Shown here: piece after piece, positions 7,768-14,448 of the stretch
Numbering within the stretch: the stretch's first letter is position 1
How the letters are laid out: each line of letters begins with the position of its first letter
Assembly (NCBI GenBank): GCA_903872005.1
Contig: CAIQJD010000406.1
Span: 1 to 14,666 of the forward strand
Source of the DNA: an uncultured bacterium
GTDB taxonomy: Bacteria; Chloroflexota; Anaerolineae; JACIWP01
DNA: 14,666 nucleotides
Direction: 5' to 3'
Notes under the pieces: model-generated
Database searches by the model: none
What the model was told of the DNA's origin: nothing
What the model saw: the letters and a program-made list of their open reading frames with translations, nothing else
Translations under genes and position numbers: made by a program

Positions 7768-8992
7768 GGGCCGTGTCCCGTTTCCTGCTGCGCCGCGCCA
7801 CGGCGCGCGGGATCAGGTCTTGCGCTTCTTCGCCGGCGCGACGCGGCCCTTGCGGCGCATGGGACGCCGGCGCGTGGCGGTGCGGCGCGTGTTGCTCATC
7901 CGTCCCGATCACCTCGGCGATTTCCTGTTCGCCACGCCGGCGCTGGAACGCTGGCGTTGTGGCGCCCCGCCGGGCATCGAGACGGTCTTGTCCATCGGCC
8001 CGTGGAACGCCGAGCTGGCAGCGCATGGCCCGTTGCCGGCCGGCGTCGAGACCTATGCTTACCCCGGCTTCGCGCGCCAACCGAAGGAGCATCTCTGGTC
8101 GCCCTATGTGGCTCTGTTGGCGCAGGCGGCCTATTTGCGCCAACAGCATTTTGATGTCGCGGTGCTGCTACGTTTCGACCACTGGTGGGGCGGGCTACTG
8201 GCTTACCTGGCCGGCATTCCTCTGCGCGTCGGTTACGCGGTGGAGCCGCTGCGCGGTTTCCTGACGGACCCGGTGCCCTACGTCGGCAAGGCGCATGAGG
8301 TGGAGCGCAATCTGGCGCTGGTGGAGCGCGTCCTGGCGTTGTGCGGGCAAGGGACACAAGATTGCAGCCGCCTGGCGCCGCGCCTGATCTACCACATAGA
8401 GCCGGCCGAGCAACAGGCGGTCGCCCGGCTCCTGGCCGACCGGCGTATCACGCCGGAGCGCCCGCTCATTGCGCTGCATCCCGGCGCCGGCGCGCCGGTG
8501 AAATTCTGGCCGGCCGAGCGCTTCGCGGCCCTGGCCGACGCACTGAACCGCCGTTACGGCGCGCAAATCCTGCTGACGGGAGGCCCGGCCGAGCTGCCGT
8601 TGGCGTGGCGTGTGGCGGCCGGCGCGCGCGCCCAGACGCATATCCTGGCCGGCAGGACCGATCTGCCGACGCTGGCGGCGCTCCTGGCGAGCTGCGATCT
8701 GGTTATCGGGGCCGATAGTGGGCCGTTGCACCTGGCGACAGCCGTGGGCGCGCCGACGGTGCATCTGTATGGGCCTTCTGACCCGGCGCTCTTCGGCCCG
8801 TGGAGCGCGCGGCCGGCGCTGCATCGCGTCGTGCTGGCCGACTGCGCCTGCGCGCCATGTGACCGGCTGGAATACGCGCCGGCCGAGTTGGCGCGCCACG
8901 ATTGTATGGCGTCTATCTCTGTGGAGCGCGTCCTCGCTGTCGCCGAGGAGTTGTTGGACGCTTGGCATTTCCGCCGGCTCGGTGTAGAATAG
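7757..8992 (+). CDS. GT9 family (heptosyltransferase-like) glycosyltransferase
   Basis: A 411-residue protein with the GT9 layout. The N-terminal domain has LLIRPDHLGDFLFATPAL, where Asp55 of HLGD matches the catalytic aspartate of WaaC/WaaF. The C-terminal domain has ALHPGAGAPVKFWP, GADSGPLHLATAVG and HLYGPSDPALFGPW, which form the ADP-sugar site. A Cys-rich tail (CACAPC) is also common in the family. GT9 enzymes add heptose or related sugars to lipid A core or other glycans; the real sugar is unknown. The frame is open to 7616, but the upstream part is a shadow of the preceding gene. ATG 7757 was chosen because GGAG at 7746-7749 lies 7 nt upstream, placing the start 11 bp inside the previous gene. 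ATG 7860, just before the conserved domain, is an alternative. Confidence 0.9.
   Translation: MPAEGRVPFPAAPRHGARDQVLRFFAGATRPLRRMGRRRVAVRRVLLIRPDHLGDFLFATPALERWRCGAPPGIETVLSIGPWNAELAAHGPLPAGVETYAYPGFARQPKEHLWSPYVALLAQAAYLRQQHFDVAVLLRFDHWWGGLLAYLAGIPLRVGYAVEPLRGFLTDPVPYVGKAHEVERNLALVERVLALCGQGTQDCSRLAPRLIYHIEPAEQQAVARLLADRRITPERPLIALHPGAGAPVKFWPAERFAALADALNRRYGAQILLTGGPAELPLAWRVAAGARAQTHILAGRTDLPTLAALLASCDLVIGADSGPLHLATAVGAPTVHLYGPSDPALFGPWSARPALHRVVLADCACAPCDRLEYAPAELARHDCMASISVERVLAVAEELLDAWHFRRLGVE
8962..8990 (+). promoter_or_regulatory. Possible internal promoter for the methyltransferase
   Basis: TTGGCA (8962-8967), a 17-bp spacer and TAGAAT (8985-8990), preceded by TG. Each hexamer differs from consensus at one base. 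It sits in the last codons of the GT9 gene, 48 bp before the methyltransferase start, and could uncouple the last two genes from the operon promoter and its leader hairpin. Confidence 0.5.
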
Positions 8993-9038
8993 ACCCAGGA
9001 ACGCGACGCGTTCACTACGCCTCATGAATGGATAGCGG

Positions 9039-9800
9039 ATGACGATGCAGCCCATCGTGACGGCCGAAGATCGCCATTGGTGGTTTGCGGCGCGCACTCA
9101 GGCGTTGCTGGGAATCCTGGACCGCTGGCTGCCGGCTGGTGTGGCCGGCCGGCGTGTGCTGGATGTCGGCTGTGGAGCCGGCAATATGTTTCACCATCTG
9201 GCCCGCTACGGCTCGGTGCAGGGATTGGACAACAATCCGAAGCCCCTGGCGGTGGCGCGCCAGCGCGGCTATGCGGTGCAGGAAGGGCTGGCGACCGCCA
9301 TGCCTTTCCCGGACGAGCAGTTCGATTTGATCGCCGCGCTGGACGTCATTGAGCATGTGCCCGACGACGCGGCAGTTTTGCGCGAGTGCTGGCGGGTATG
9401 CCGGCCGGGCGGGTTCTGCATCATCACGACGCCGGCGTTTCAGTGGCTTTGGAGCCACAATGACGAGGTTAATGGGCATCAGCGGCGCTACGCGCGGCGC
9501 GAATTGCGGGGCAAGCTGGAAGCGGCCGGCTTTGCGGCGCGCCGGCTGACTTTCAACAACTTCGCCATCTTCCCGCTGGCGGCGGCGTTGATCGTGCTGC
9601 GCCGGCGCACGGATAGGGAGCCGACCCTGGCCGCGCCGGGCGCCGATGATGAGGCGTATCAGGTGGAAATGGAGCCGGCCCCGCCGGCGCTCAACGTTGT
9701 GTTGGGCGCAGTGGGCGGGCTAGAGGCGCGGCTCTTGAAATGGATGGATATGCCGGCCGGCACATCGCTCATTGCGTTGGCCCAGCGGCCGGCCGCTTGA
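9039..9800 (+). CDS. Class I SAM-dependent methyltransferase
   Basis: A 253-residue methyltransferase of the Methyltransf_11/23 type. SAM-binding motif I is VLDVGCGAGN (40-49), the acidic residue after strand two is in GLDNNP, and motif post-I/II appears as FDLIAALDVIEHV, with RPGGFCIITTPAF following. The N-terminal HWWFAAR element (13-19) is typical of a methyltransferase group found beside polysaccharide and glycolipid genes. A hydrophobic stretch in the C-terminal third (FAIFPLAAALIVL) suggests membrane association, which would suit a lipid-linked substrate. It probably methylates a sugar or lipid carrier made by the adjacent glycosyltransferases; the substrate is inferred only from context. 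ATG 9039 follows an AGCGG stretch; ATG 9045 is a possible alternative start. It lies 46 nt after the GT9 gene and 43 nt before the small gene that follows. Confidence 0.9.
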   Translation: MTMQPIVTAEDRHWWFAARTQALLGILDRWLPAGVAGRRVLDVGCGAGNMFHHLARYGSVQGLDNNPKPLAVARQRGYAVQEGLATAMPFPDEQFDLIAALDVIEHVPDDAAVLRECWRVCRPGGFCIITTPAFQWLWSHNDEVNGHQRRYARRELRGKLEAAGFAARRLTFNNFAIFPLAAALIVLRRRTDREPTLAAPGADDEAYQVEMEPAPPALNVVLGAVGGLEARLLKWMDMPAGTSLIALAQRPAA

Positions 9801-9802
9801 GC

Positions 9803-9821
9803 GGATGCGCGTCGCGCATCC
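9803..9821 (+). other. Small hairpin between methyltransferase and small ORF
   Basis: GGATGCGC (9803-9810) and GCGCATCC (9814-9821) form a perfect 8-bp stem with a 3-nt loop, starting 3 nt after the methyltransferase stop. No T-run follows, so it is more likely an mRNA end or processing/stability element than an efficient terminator. Confidence 0.4.
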
Positions 9822-9831
9822 CGACCCTGAT

Positions 9832-9837
9832 AGGAGG
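9832..9837 (+). promoter_or_regulatory. Strong ribosome binding site fixing the small ORF start
   Basis: A full AGGAGG lies 6 nt before ATG 9844. The open frame extends upstream to 9772 inside the methyltransferase, but this site marks 9844 as the real start. Confidence 0.8.
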
Positions 9838-9843
9838 CGACTG

Positions 9844-10089
9844 ATGAGCGTTCCCGTAAGCGATGAGTCCAAGGATTTCTCGTTTTCCAAGTGGCTGGCT
9901 GAAGGGATGGAGGCGATGTTGCCGCGTCGCCTCGCGCCGCGCTTCATCCCGGCCGACACGCGCACCCACATCCGCGCCGCGCGGCGCGAGATGCTGATGG
10001 CGGCGCGCAGTCTGCTGGATGAAGTGATCGAGAAGGTTGACAAAGCGCCGGCCGCGCCCAAGAAAGTGACCAAGATCAAGGTCGAATGA
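9844..10089 (+). CDS. Small charged protein of unknown function (81 aa)
   Basis: An 81-residue protein I do not recognise. Residues 1-30 contain a Phe/Trp-bearing stretch (FSFSKWLAEGMEAMLPRR) that could form an amphipathic helix. Residues 40-65 (HIRAARREMLMAARSLLDEV) look like a second amphipathic helix. The tail is short, Lys/Pro/Ala-rich and ends KKVTKIKVE. There is no signal peptide, transmembrane segment or Cys/His metal motif. The very strong ribosome binding site, coding-like composition (GCCGGC-rich third positions as in its neighbours) and its place at the end of the glycan operon all argue that it is real. The overall look is of a small helical, possibly membrane-surface or nucleic-acid binding protein; no function is claimed. 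It is followed by a hairpin that ends the operon. Confidence 0.75.
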   Translation: MSVPVSDESKDFSFSKWLAEGMEAMLPRRLAPRFIPADTRTHIRAARREMLMAARSLLDEVIEKVDKAPAAPKKVTKIKVE

Positions 10090-10108
10090 CCGGCGGCAGG
10101 GCATGCAA

Positions 10109-10143
10109 CGGCGCAGGGGACGGATGATTGGTCCCCTGCGCCG
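10109..10143. terminator. Hairpin between convergent units
   Basis: A perfect 13-bp stem (10109-10121 with 10131-10143) encloses a 9-nt loop. It lies between the stop of the small ORF (10089) and the stop of the convergent thioesterase gene (10171). Neither side has a run of T directly after the stem; only a loose T cluster (ATCTTTAT) follows about 15 nt to the right. It may act in both directions or with Rho. Confidence 0.6.
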
Positions 10144-10170
10144 GCGCGCATCTGTGATCTTTATACGGTG

Positions 10171-10581
10171 TTAGGCGTTGCGTTTGGCTTCCACGCGCTC
10201 CCGAAAACGCGCCACGTTGATGATCATGCGTTGGTGCGTCCCCTCGCCCACCAGTTCGCGCCCATCACGCGCCTCCACGCGGAAGGTTAGTTTGCGTCCA
10301 TCCACGGAGAGCAGCTCGGCGCGCGCGACCACTTCCATGCCCAGCGGGGTGGGGGCCAGATGGTGGATATCCAGGTGTACGCCGACGGTGCGATAGCCGG
10401 CCGGCAAGAGGGCATCCACCGCCGCCACGCCGGCGCGCTCCATCAGGCGCACCATCTCCGGCGTCGCCAGCACTTCCACGCCGCCACTGCCGAGGTGCAA
10501 CGCGGTGTTCTCCGGGCGCACGGTGATGCGTTGCTCGCCGACCAGGCCGGGTATGATCTTCTCGAAGGCGACCTCGCTCAT
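10171..10581 (-). CDS. FlK-like hot-dog thioesterase
   Basis: A 136-residue hot-dog fold protein of the fluoroacetyl-CoA thioesterase-like family. The conserved LATPEMVRLME segment gives Thr40 and Glu48, and the IHHLAPTP segment gives His74. By alignment from memory these match the FlK catalytic triad Thr-Glu-His. VDGRKLTFRVEARDG and VGEGTHQRMIIN are also family signatures. Such proteins cleave small acyl-CoA thioesters. Most bacterial homologues are not linked to fluoroacetate, and nothing nearby suggests it here, so general acyl-CoA housekeeping is more likely. The start ATG (10579-10581) overlaps the ftsH stop as ATGA, and GGGAG lies upstream on the minus strand, so it is translationally coupled to ftsH and probably shares its promoter. 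Confidence 0.88.
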   Translation of the reverse strand: MSEVAFEKIIPGLVGEQRITVRPENTALHLGSGGVEVLATPEMVRLMERAGVAAVDALLPAGYRTVGVHLDIHHLAPTPLGMEVVARAELLSVDGRKLTFRVEARDGRELVGEGTHQRMIINVARFRERVEAKRNA

Positions 10582-12443
10582 GCCGGCTCTCCCGCCGGCG
10601 TCTCGGCTGCTATCGCTTCGTCCAGCAGCGCCTGAAACTCCGGCGCATCCAGCGTCTCCGCTTCTACCAGTCGCTCCGCAATCAGCTCCAGCGCCGGCCG
10701 ATGTTGCGTCAGGATGGCACGGCCGCGCTCGTAGGCTTCCCAGATGAGCGCCCGCACTTCTCGGTCAATCGAGCGCGCCACCTCTTCCCCGTAGTTGCGC
10801 TGTTCGCCGATGTCGCGGCCCAGGAAGACCATCTCGTCTTTGTGGCCGAAGGTGAGGGGGCCGAGCTTTTCGCTCATGCCGAATTCGGTAACCATACGGC
10901 GCGCCAGTTGCGTGGCGCGCTCCAGGGAGTCGTTGGCGCTGTTCCAGGTCCAGGCTTCGTCGAAGACCAGGTTTTCGGCGGCGCGGCCGGCCAGCAAGGC
11001 GACCAGCTCGTCGCGAAATTTGAGCCGGCTGACCAGGATGGCGTCCTCTTCGGGCAGCGCCAGTGTATAGCCCATATTCAGGCCGCGTGAGATGATGCTG
11101 ACTTTGTGTACCGGGTCGCAGTAAGCCAGTTGGGAGCGCGCCAGGGCCTTGCCGGCCTCGTGATACGCGATCACCTTCTTCTCTTCGTCCGAAATCAGGC
11201 GGCTCTTGCGCTCCGGGCCGGCCATCACCCGCTCCACCGATTCCTGGAAATCGTCCATCTCGATCACTTTTTTGTTGCGTCGCGCAGCCAGGATGGCGGC
11301 TTCGTTGACCAGGTTCTCGATGTCCGCGCCGACGAAGCCAGGGATCTGTTTCGCCAGGACGTCCAATTGCACGTCTGGGGCCAGGGGCTTGCCACGCACG
11401 TGGACTTGCAGGATGGCCTTGCGCCCGTTGACGTCGGGCCGATCCATCACCACGCGACGGTCGAAACGGCCGGGGCGCAGCAGCGCCGGATCCAGGATGT
11501 CGGGGCGGTTGGTGGCGGCGATGATGATGACGTTGGTGTCGGTGTCGAAGCCGTCCATTTCGACCAGCATCTGGTTCAGGGTCTGCTCGCGCTCGTCGTG
11601 CGAACCGCCCAGCCCGGCGCCGCGCTGGCGTCCAACGGCGTCGATTTCATCCACGAAGATGATGCAGGGCGAATGTCGCTTGGCTTGGTCGAAGAGGTCG
11701 CGCACGCGGCTCGCGCCCACGCCCACGAACATCTCGACAAACTCGGAGCCTGAAATCGAGAAGAAGGGCACGCCCGCTTCACCGGAGACGGCTTTCGCCA
11801 AAAGGGTTTTGCCCGTTCCGGGAGGTCCAACCAATAAAACACCCTTCGGGATACGCGCCCCAAGTTGAATAAACTTCTGCGGCTCTTTGAGAAATTCGAC
11901 CACCTCTGCCAGTTCCTGCTTCGACTCGTCTGCGCCTGCCACATCGGCAAAGGTGACGGTGGGATGCTCACCGCTGAACATGCGCGCGCGGGATTTTCCA
12001 AACGACATGGCGGCGTTATTGCTGCCCTGCGCCTGTCGGAAAATAAACCACAACACGCCGCCCATCAACAAAACGGGCAGGATGTAAAAAGCGCCGCTCA
12101 GAACGCCAGTCCACACAGACGGGGCGCTGACTTCGATATCCACTGTTGCAAGTTGTTCGGGAGTCACGCCGAAACTGCGAAGTTGATCCACCAATGTGGT
12201 GTCGGGTTCCTTGCGAGACTCGACCGCATCACTTTCAGTTCCGTCCAGGCTCACAACGCGAATGACATCGTCATTTCCGATAATAATACGCCCAACCTGA
12301 CCAGCCTGCACTTGCCTTGCCAGATCGCTCAAGGTCAGCGCTTCGGGAGAACTGGCTGTATCACGGAAGCCCATGTAGAACATGGCTCCAATGGCGATGA
12401 TCAGCAGAAAATACACAAAATACGATTGACTACGGGAATTCAC
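10578..12443 (-). CDS. ftsH: FtsH-family AAA+ membrane protease with degenerate zinc site
   Basis: A 621-residue FtsH-type protein. Two transmembrane helices (about 7-26 and 111-135) flank a periplasmic/external domain. The AAA+ module follows, with Walker A GPPGTGKT (206-213), Walker B IIFVDE (261-266) and arginine fingers near 323 and 326 in [10 protein letters not shown]. The C-terminal M41 region has HEAGK at 428-432 instead of HEAGH: Lys432 (codon 11148-11150) replaces the second zinc-ligand histidine. The third-ligand region reads NDS-LERAT rather than ND-LERAT, so Asp505 is shifted or replaced by Ser506. ATPase and unfoldase functions look intact while proteolysis is probably lost, as in FtsHi-type pseudoproteases. 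The start is GTG 12441-12443, with GGAGG at 12449-12453; a TTG at 12455 overlaps that site. Composition changes inside the gene near the Walker A codons. It could be a chimera. Confidence 0.9.
   Translation of the reverse strand: MNSRSQSYFVYFLLIIAIGAMFYMGFRDTASSPEALTLSDLARQVQAGQVGRIIIGNDDVIRVVSLDGTESDAVESRKEPDTTLVDQLRSFGVTPEQLATVDIEVSAPSVWTGVLSGAFYILPVLLMGGVLWFIFRQAQGSNNAAMSFGKSRARMFSGEHPTVTFADVAGADESKQELAEVVEFLKEPQKFIQLGARIPKGVLLVGPPGTGKTLLAKAVSGEAGVPFFSISGSEFVEMFVGVGASRVRDLFDQAKRHSPCIIFVDEIDAVGRQRGAGLGGSHDEREQTLNQMLVEMDGFDTDTNVIIIAATNRPDILDPALLRPGRFDRRVVMDRPDVNGRKAILQVHVRGKPLAPDVQLDVLAKQIPGFVGADIENLVNEAAILAARRNKKVIEMDDFQESVERVMAGPERKSRLISDEEKKVIAYHEAGKALARSQLAYCDPVHKVSIISRGLNMGYTLALPEEDAILVSRLKFRDELVALLAGRAAENLVFDEAWTWNSANDSLERATQLARRMVTEFGMSEKLGPLTFGHKDEMVFLGRDIGEQRNYGEEVARSIDREVRALIWEAYERGRAILTQHRPALELIAERLVEAETLDAPEFQALLDEAIAAETPAGEPA
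11222..11830. other. Composition boundary inside ftsH
   Basis: The last GCCGGC palindrome of the window is at 11217-11222. DNA from 11701-11760 is 39/60 G+C, while 11821-11880 is 30/60, and this lower level with more A-rich codons continues to the right edge. The sharpest change in style is around 11770-11830, over the codons for Walker A (11805-11828). The frame remains open throughout. Either two genomes were joined at a conserved stretch during assembly, or homologous recombination/transfer replaced one side. Confidence 0.6.
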
Positions 12444-12448
12444 GGAAT

Positions 12449-12453
12449 CCTCC
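12449..12453 (-). promoter_or_regulatory. Ribosome binding site deciding the ftsH GTG start
   Basis: GGAGG on the minus strand lies 5 nt before GTG 12441-12443. The upstream in-frame TTG (12453-12455) overlaps this site and cannot use it. Confidence 0.75.
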
Positions 12454-12472
12454 AAATTTGACTTTCGATGAG

Positions 12473-12481
12473 ATTATACCA
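12473..12481 (-). promoter_or_regulatory. Extended -10 promoter of ftsH
   Basis: On the minus strand, TGGTATAAT (12481 down to 12473) is a perfect TATAAT with the TGN extension. No convincing -35 lies 17 bp upstream, as is usual for extended -10 promoters. The start near 12466 gives a leader of roughly 22 nt with the GGAGG site inside it. Confidence 0.6.
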
Positions 12482-12692
12482 AGCCCTGCCATTGGACGGC
12501 GCGCGCATGGGAAATTTATATGATTCTCTAATACGGCTTGTCTGACGAAAAATCCGATAGCAAAGACATCTACCCAAGGCCAGTCAAAGAAAATATGCGA
12601 CTTGTCTTATCGAATAAAGATGTTGTGAGATACGGAAAACATACGCGCAGCAGAAATGTTTACCGAAAAATTTACCCCTTTGGTATTAGAAT
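12482..12692. other. AT-rich divergent intergenic region
   Basis: This noncoding stretch between ftsH and the CDF transporter is clearly more AT-rich than the genes on either side. It must hold the transporter's promoter, but I cannot pick one with good hexamers and spacing. Two loosely similar segments begin CTTGTCT at about 12537 and 12601; whether they are operators or chance is unclear. No stable hairpin or RNA gene was seen. Confidence 0.4.
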
Positions 12693-13637
12693 ATGTTCAA
12701 GTTTATGAAATCAAACCACGCCCAAATGCCACCCCTCACCCGCTTTGCCTGGCTTTCGATTGGCGCAGCGGTCGTTACAATTGCGCTGAAGACAACCGCT
12801 TACTTCCTGACCGGTTCCGTTGGCTTGCTTTCGGACGCGCTCGAATCCCTGGTCAATCTCGTCGGCGCTTCGATGGCGCTGGCAATGTTAACCGTCGCCG
12901 CCCGCCCCGCAGACGAAGATCACGCCTACGGTCACAGCAAAGCCGAATACTTTTCAAGCGGAATGGAAGGGGGGCTGATTCTGATTGCCGCCGTTAGTAT
13001 CATCGTTTCAGCCGCGCCGCGCCTCTTTGACCCCAAGCCGATCGAACAAGTCGGGCTGGGACTAGGCGTCTCGGTTGCGGCTTCTCTCATCAACCTGGGT
13101 GTGGCTCGCGTCCTTTTGAAGGCGGGCAAAGAGCATCATTCCATTACCCTCGAAGCAGACGCGCATCACCTGATGACCGATGTGTGGACATCCGTCGGCG
13201 TGTTGGGCGGCGTCGGGTTGGTGGCGTTTACCGGCTGGGAAATCCTCGACCCGATTGTGGCATTCGTCGTTGCGGCAAACATCATCTGGACGGGAGTCCG
13301 CATCGTGCGTTCCTCTGCGCTGGGATTGATGGATACCGCGCTCCCCGCACTGGAACAGGACAAACTAAAAAGCGTCCTCGATGGACACATGAAGGACGGA
13401 GTCCAGTACCATGCGCTCCGCACCCGCCAATCGGGGTCGCGTCAGTTCATATCGTTTCACGTACTCGTCCCCGGCGAGTGGACTGTCCAACAGGGACACT
13501 GCCTGCTGGAAGCCGTCGAAAGGGATGTCCGTCTGGCATTGCCAAACGCCACCGTATTTACGCATCTCGAACCGCTAAACGACCCCGCCTCCTGGGAAGA
13601 TACAACCCTCGACCGCGCCTACCACCAACCTGATTAA
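12693..13637 (+). CDS. Cation diffusion facilitator (CDF) metal transporter
   Basis: A 314-residue CDF-family efflux protein with about six hydrophobic segments in the first 215 residues and a cytoplasmic C-terminal domain from about 225 to 300 (ending VFTHLEPL), where CDF dimers usually bind metal. The family exports divalent metals such as Zn, Fe, Mn or Co in exchange for protons. TM5 has H159-LMT-D163, matching the HxxxD half of the transport site in FieF. In TM2 the stretch SDALESLVN places Glu51 and Asn55 where FieF has two aspartates, with Asp48 one turn earlier, so metal choice may differ. ATG 12693 gives the longest form; ATG 12705 or 12726 are also possible, none with a clear ribosome site. 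Its stop overlaps that of the convergent exonuclease gene by 4 bp. Composition is of the lower-GC type. Confidence 0.9.
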   Translation: MFKFMKSNHAQMPPLTRFAWLSIGAAVVTIALKTTAYFLTGSVGLLSDALESLVNLVGASMALAMLTVAARPADEDHAYGHSKAEYFSSGMEGGLILIAAVSIIVSAAPRLFDPKPIEQVGLGLGVSVAASLINLGVARVLLKAGKEHHSITLEADAHHLMTDVWTSVGVLGGVGLVAFTGWEILDPIVAFVVAANIIWTGVRIVRSSALGLMDTALPALEQDKLKSVLDGHMKDGVQYHALRTRQSGSRQFISFHVLVPGEWTVQQGHCLLEAVERDVRLALPNATVFTHLEPLNDPASWEDTTLDRAYHQPD

Positions 13638-14395
13638 TCGAGGGTCAACTCCACGGGGCAGTGATCCGAGCCCATGACTTTGTCGTAAACGACGACATCC
13701 TTTACGCGCGGCATAAGAGCTTCGGAAACGAGGAAGTAGTCGAGCCGCCAGCCAATTCCCCGCTGACGGGCATTGAGGCGGTACGTCCACCAGGTATATT
13801 CCACCTTGTCGGGGTACAGTCGGCGGTAGGCATCCACAAACCCGGCATCCAAAAACTTTTGCACCCACTCGCGTTCCTCGGGTAAAAAGCCCGAGGTCTT
13901 TTCATTTTCCTTTGGGTTCTTCAAGTCAATCGGCATGTGCGCGGTGTTGAAATCGCCGGTGATGATGATTTGCTCACCGCGTTTATGGAGTTTGCCGCAC
14001 AATTCCAAAAGGTATGCATAGAATTCGAGTTTATATTCCACACGGTCAAGCCCTCGCTGCCCGTTTGGGAAATAAATATTGAACAGCCGAATCCCATTCC
14101 AAACTGTCTGGATGACACGTCCTTCCACATCGAATTTATCCTCGCCCAAGCCGGGTTTGATTTCATCGGGCTGATTCTTGAAGAAAGTTGCCACCCCGCT
14201 GTAGCCGGGTCGCTGTGCCGCATTCCACACGTAGGGAAGTTTCAACGCGGCGCGCTGCTCGTCATCCAGTTGTTCTTCACGCGCCTTTACCTCCTGCAGG
14301 CACAAAGCATCGGGCTTTTGCTCGAAAGCCCAATCGAGGGCGTTTTTCCCAAGCGCGGCGCGGATTCCGTTTACGTTCCAGGTGATGATTTTCAT
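13634..14395 (-). CDS. xth: Exodeoxyribonuclease III / AP endonuclease
   Basis: A 253-residue enzyme of the exonuclease III (Xth/ExoA) endonuclease-exonuclease-phosphatase family, close to the family's usual size. It begins [13 protein letters not shown] with metal-site Asn7; Glu35 is in LCLQEVK; the catalytic loop is GDFNTAH with Asp148 and Asn150; the terminal SDHCPV has Asp244 and His245; WRLDYFLVS supplies another conserved aspartate. It nicks DNA at abasic sites and removes 3' blocking groups in base excision repair, using Mg2+. The start ATG (14393-14395) has AGAGGAA upstream on the minus strand. It converges on the CDF gene with both stops inside TTAA (13634-13637), and starts 53 bp from the divergent response regulator gene. 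Confidence 0.95.
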   Translation of the reverse strand: MKIITWNVNGIRAALGKNALDWAFEQKPDALCLQEVKAREEQLDDEQRAALKLPYVWNAAQRPGYSGVATFFKNQPDEIKPGLGEDKFDVEGRVIQTVWNGIRLFNIYFPNGQRGLDRVEYKLEFYAYLLELCGKLHKRGEQIIITGDFNTAHMPIDLKNPKENEKTSGFLPEEREWVQKFLDAGFVDAYRRLYPDKVEYTWWTYRLNARQRGIGWRLDYFLVSEALMPRVKDVVVYDKVMGSDHCPVELTLD

Positions 14396-14439
14396 CGCAT
14401 ATTCCTCTTTTTTTCTATGGTAAACTTGCCGAAACAGAC

Positions 14440-14444
14440 AGGAG
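14440..14444 (+). promoter_or_regulatory. Ribosome binding site of the response regulator
   Basis: AGGAG at 14440-14444 lies 4 nt before ATG 14449 and fixes the start of the truncated gene. No confident promoter hexamers were found in the 53-bp gap shared with the exonuclease gene. Confidence 0.7.
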
Positions 14445-14448
14445 AAAA

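Noticed and set aside
9772..9843. N-terminal extension of the 81-residue protein
   Set aside because: It overlaps the end of the methyltransferase and a hairpin, whereas AGGAGG just before ATG 9844 marks the real start.
10500..10581. Fluoroacetate resistance role for the thioesterase
   Set aside because: The family includes many general acyl-CoA thioesterases, and no fluorometabolite or haloacid genes are nearby.
1..11222. GCCGGCCGGCC runs as tandem repeats or a CRISPR-like array
   Set aside because: The copies are irregularly spaced, sit within coding frames and have no repeat-spacer pattern, so they are treated as a base-composition signature.
10701..11868. Plus-strand open frames opposite ftsH, up to 220 residues
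   Set aside because: They are antisense shadows of conserved FtsH codons with no recognisable domain.
11700..11900. Frameshift or fusion break in ftsH at the composition change
   Set aside because: The AAA+ sequence is continuous and correctly spaced from before Walker A through Walker B, so there is no frameshift. The concern is only the origin of the two halves.
12444..12455. TTG start four codons upstream for FtsH
   Set aside because: The TTG overlaps the GGAGG ribosome site that serves GTG 12441-12443.
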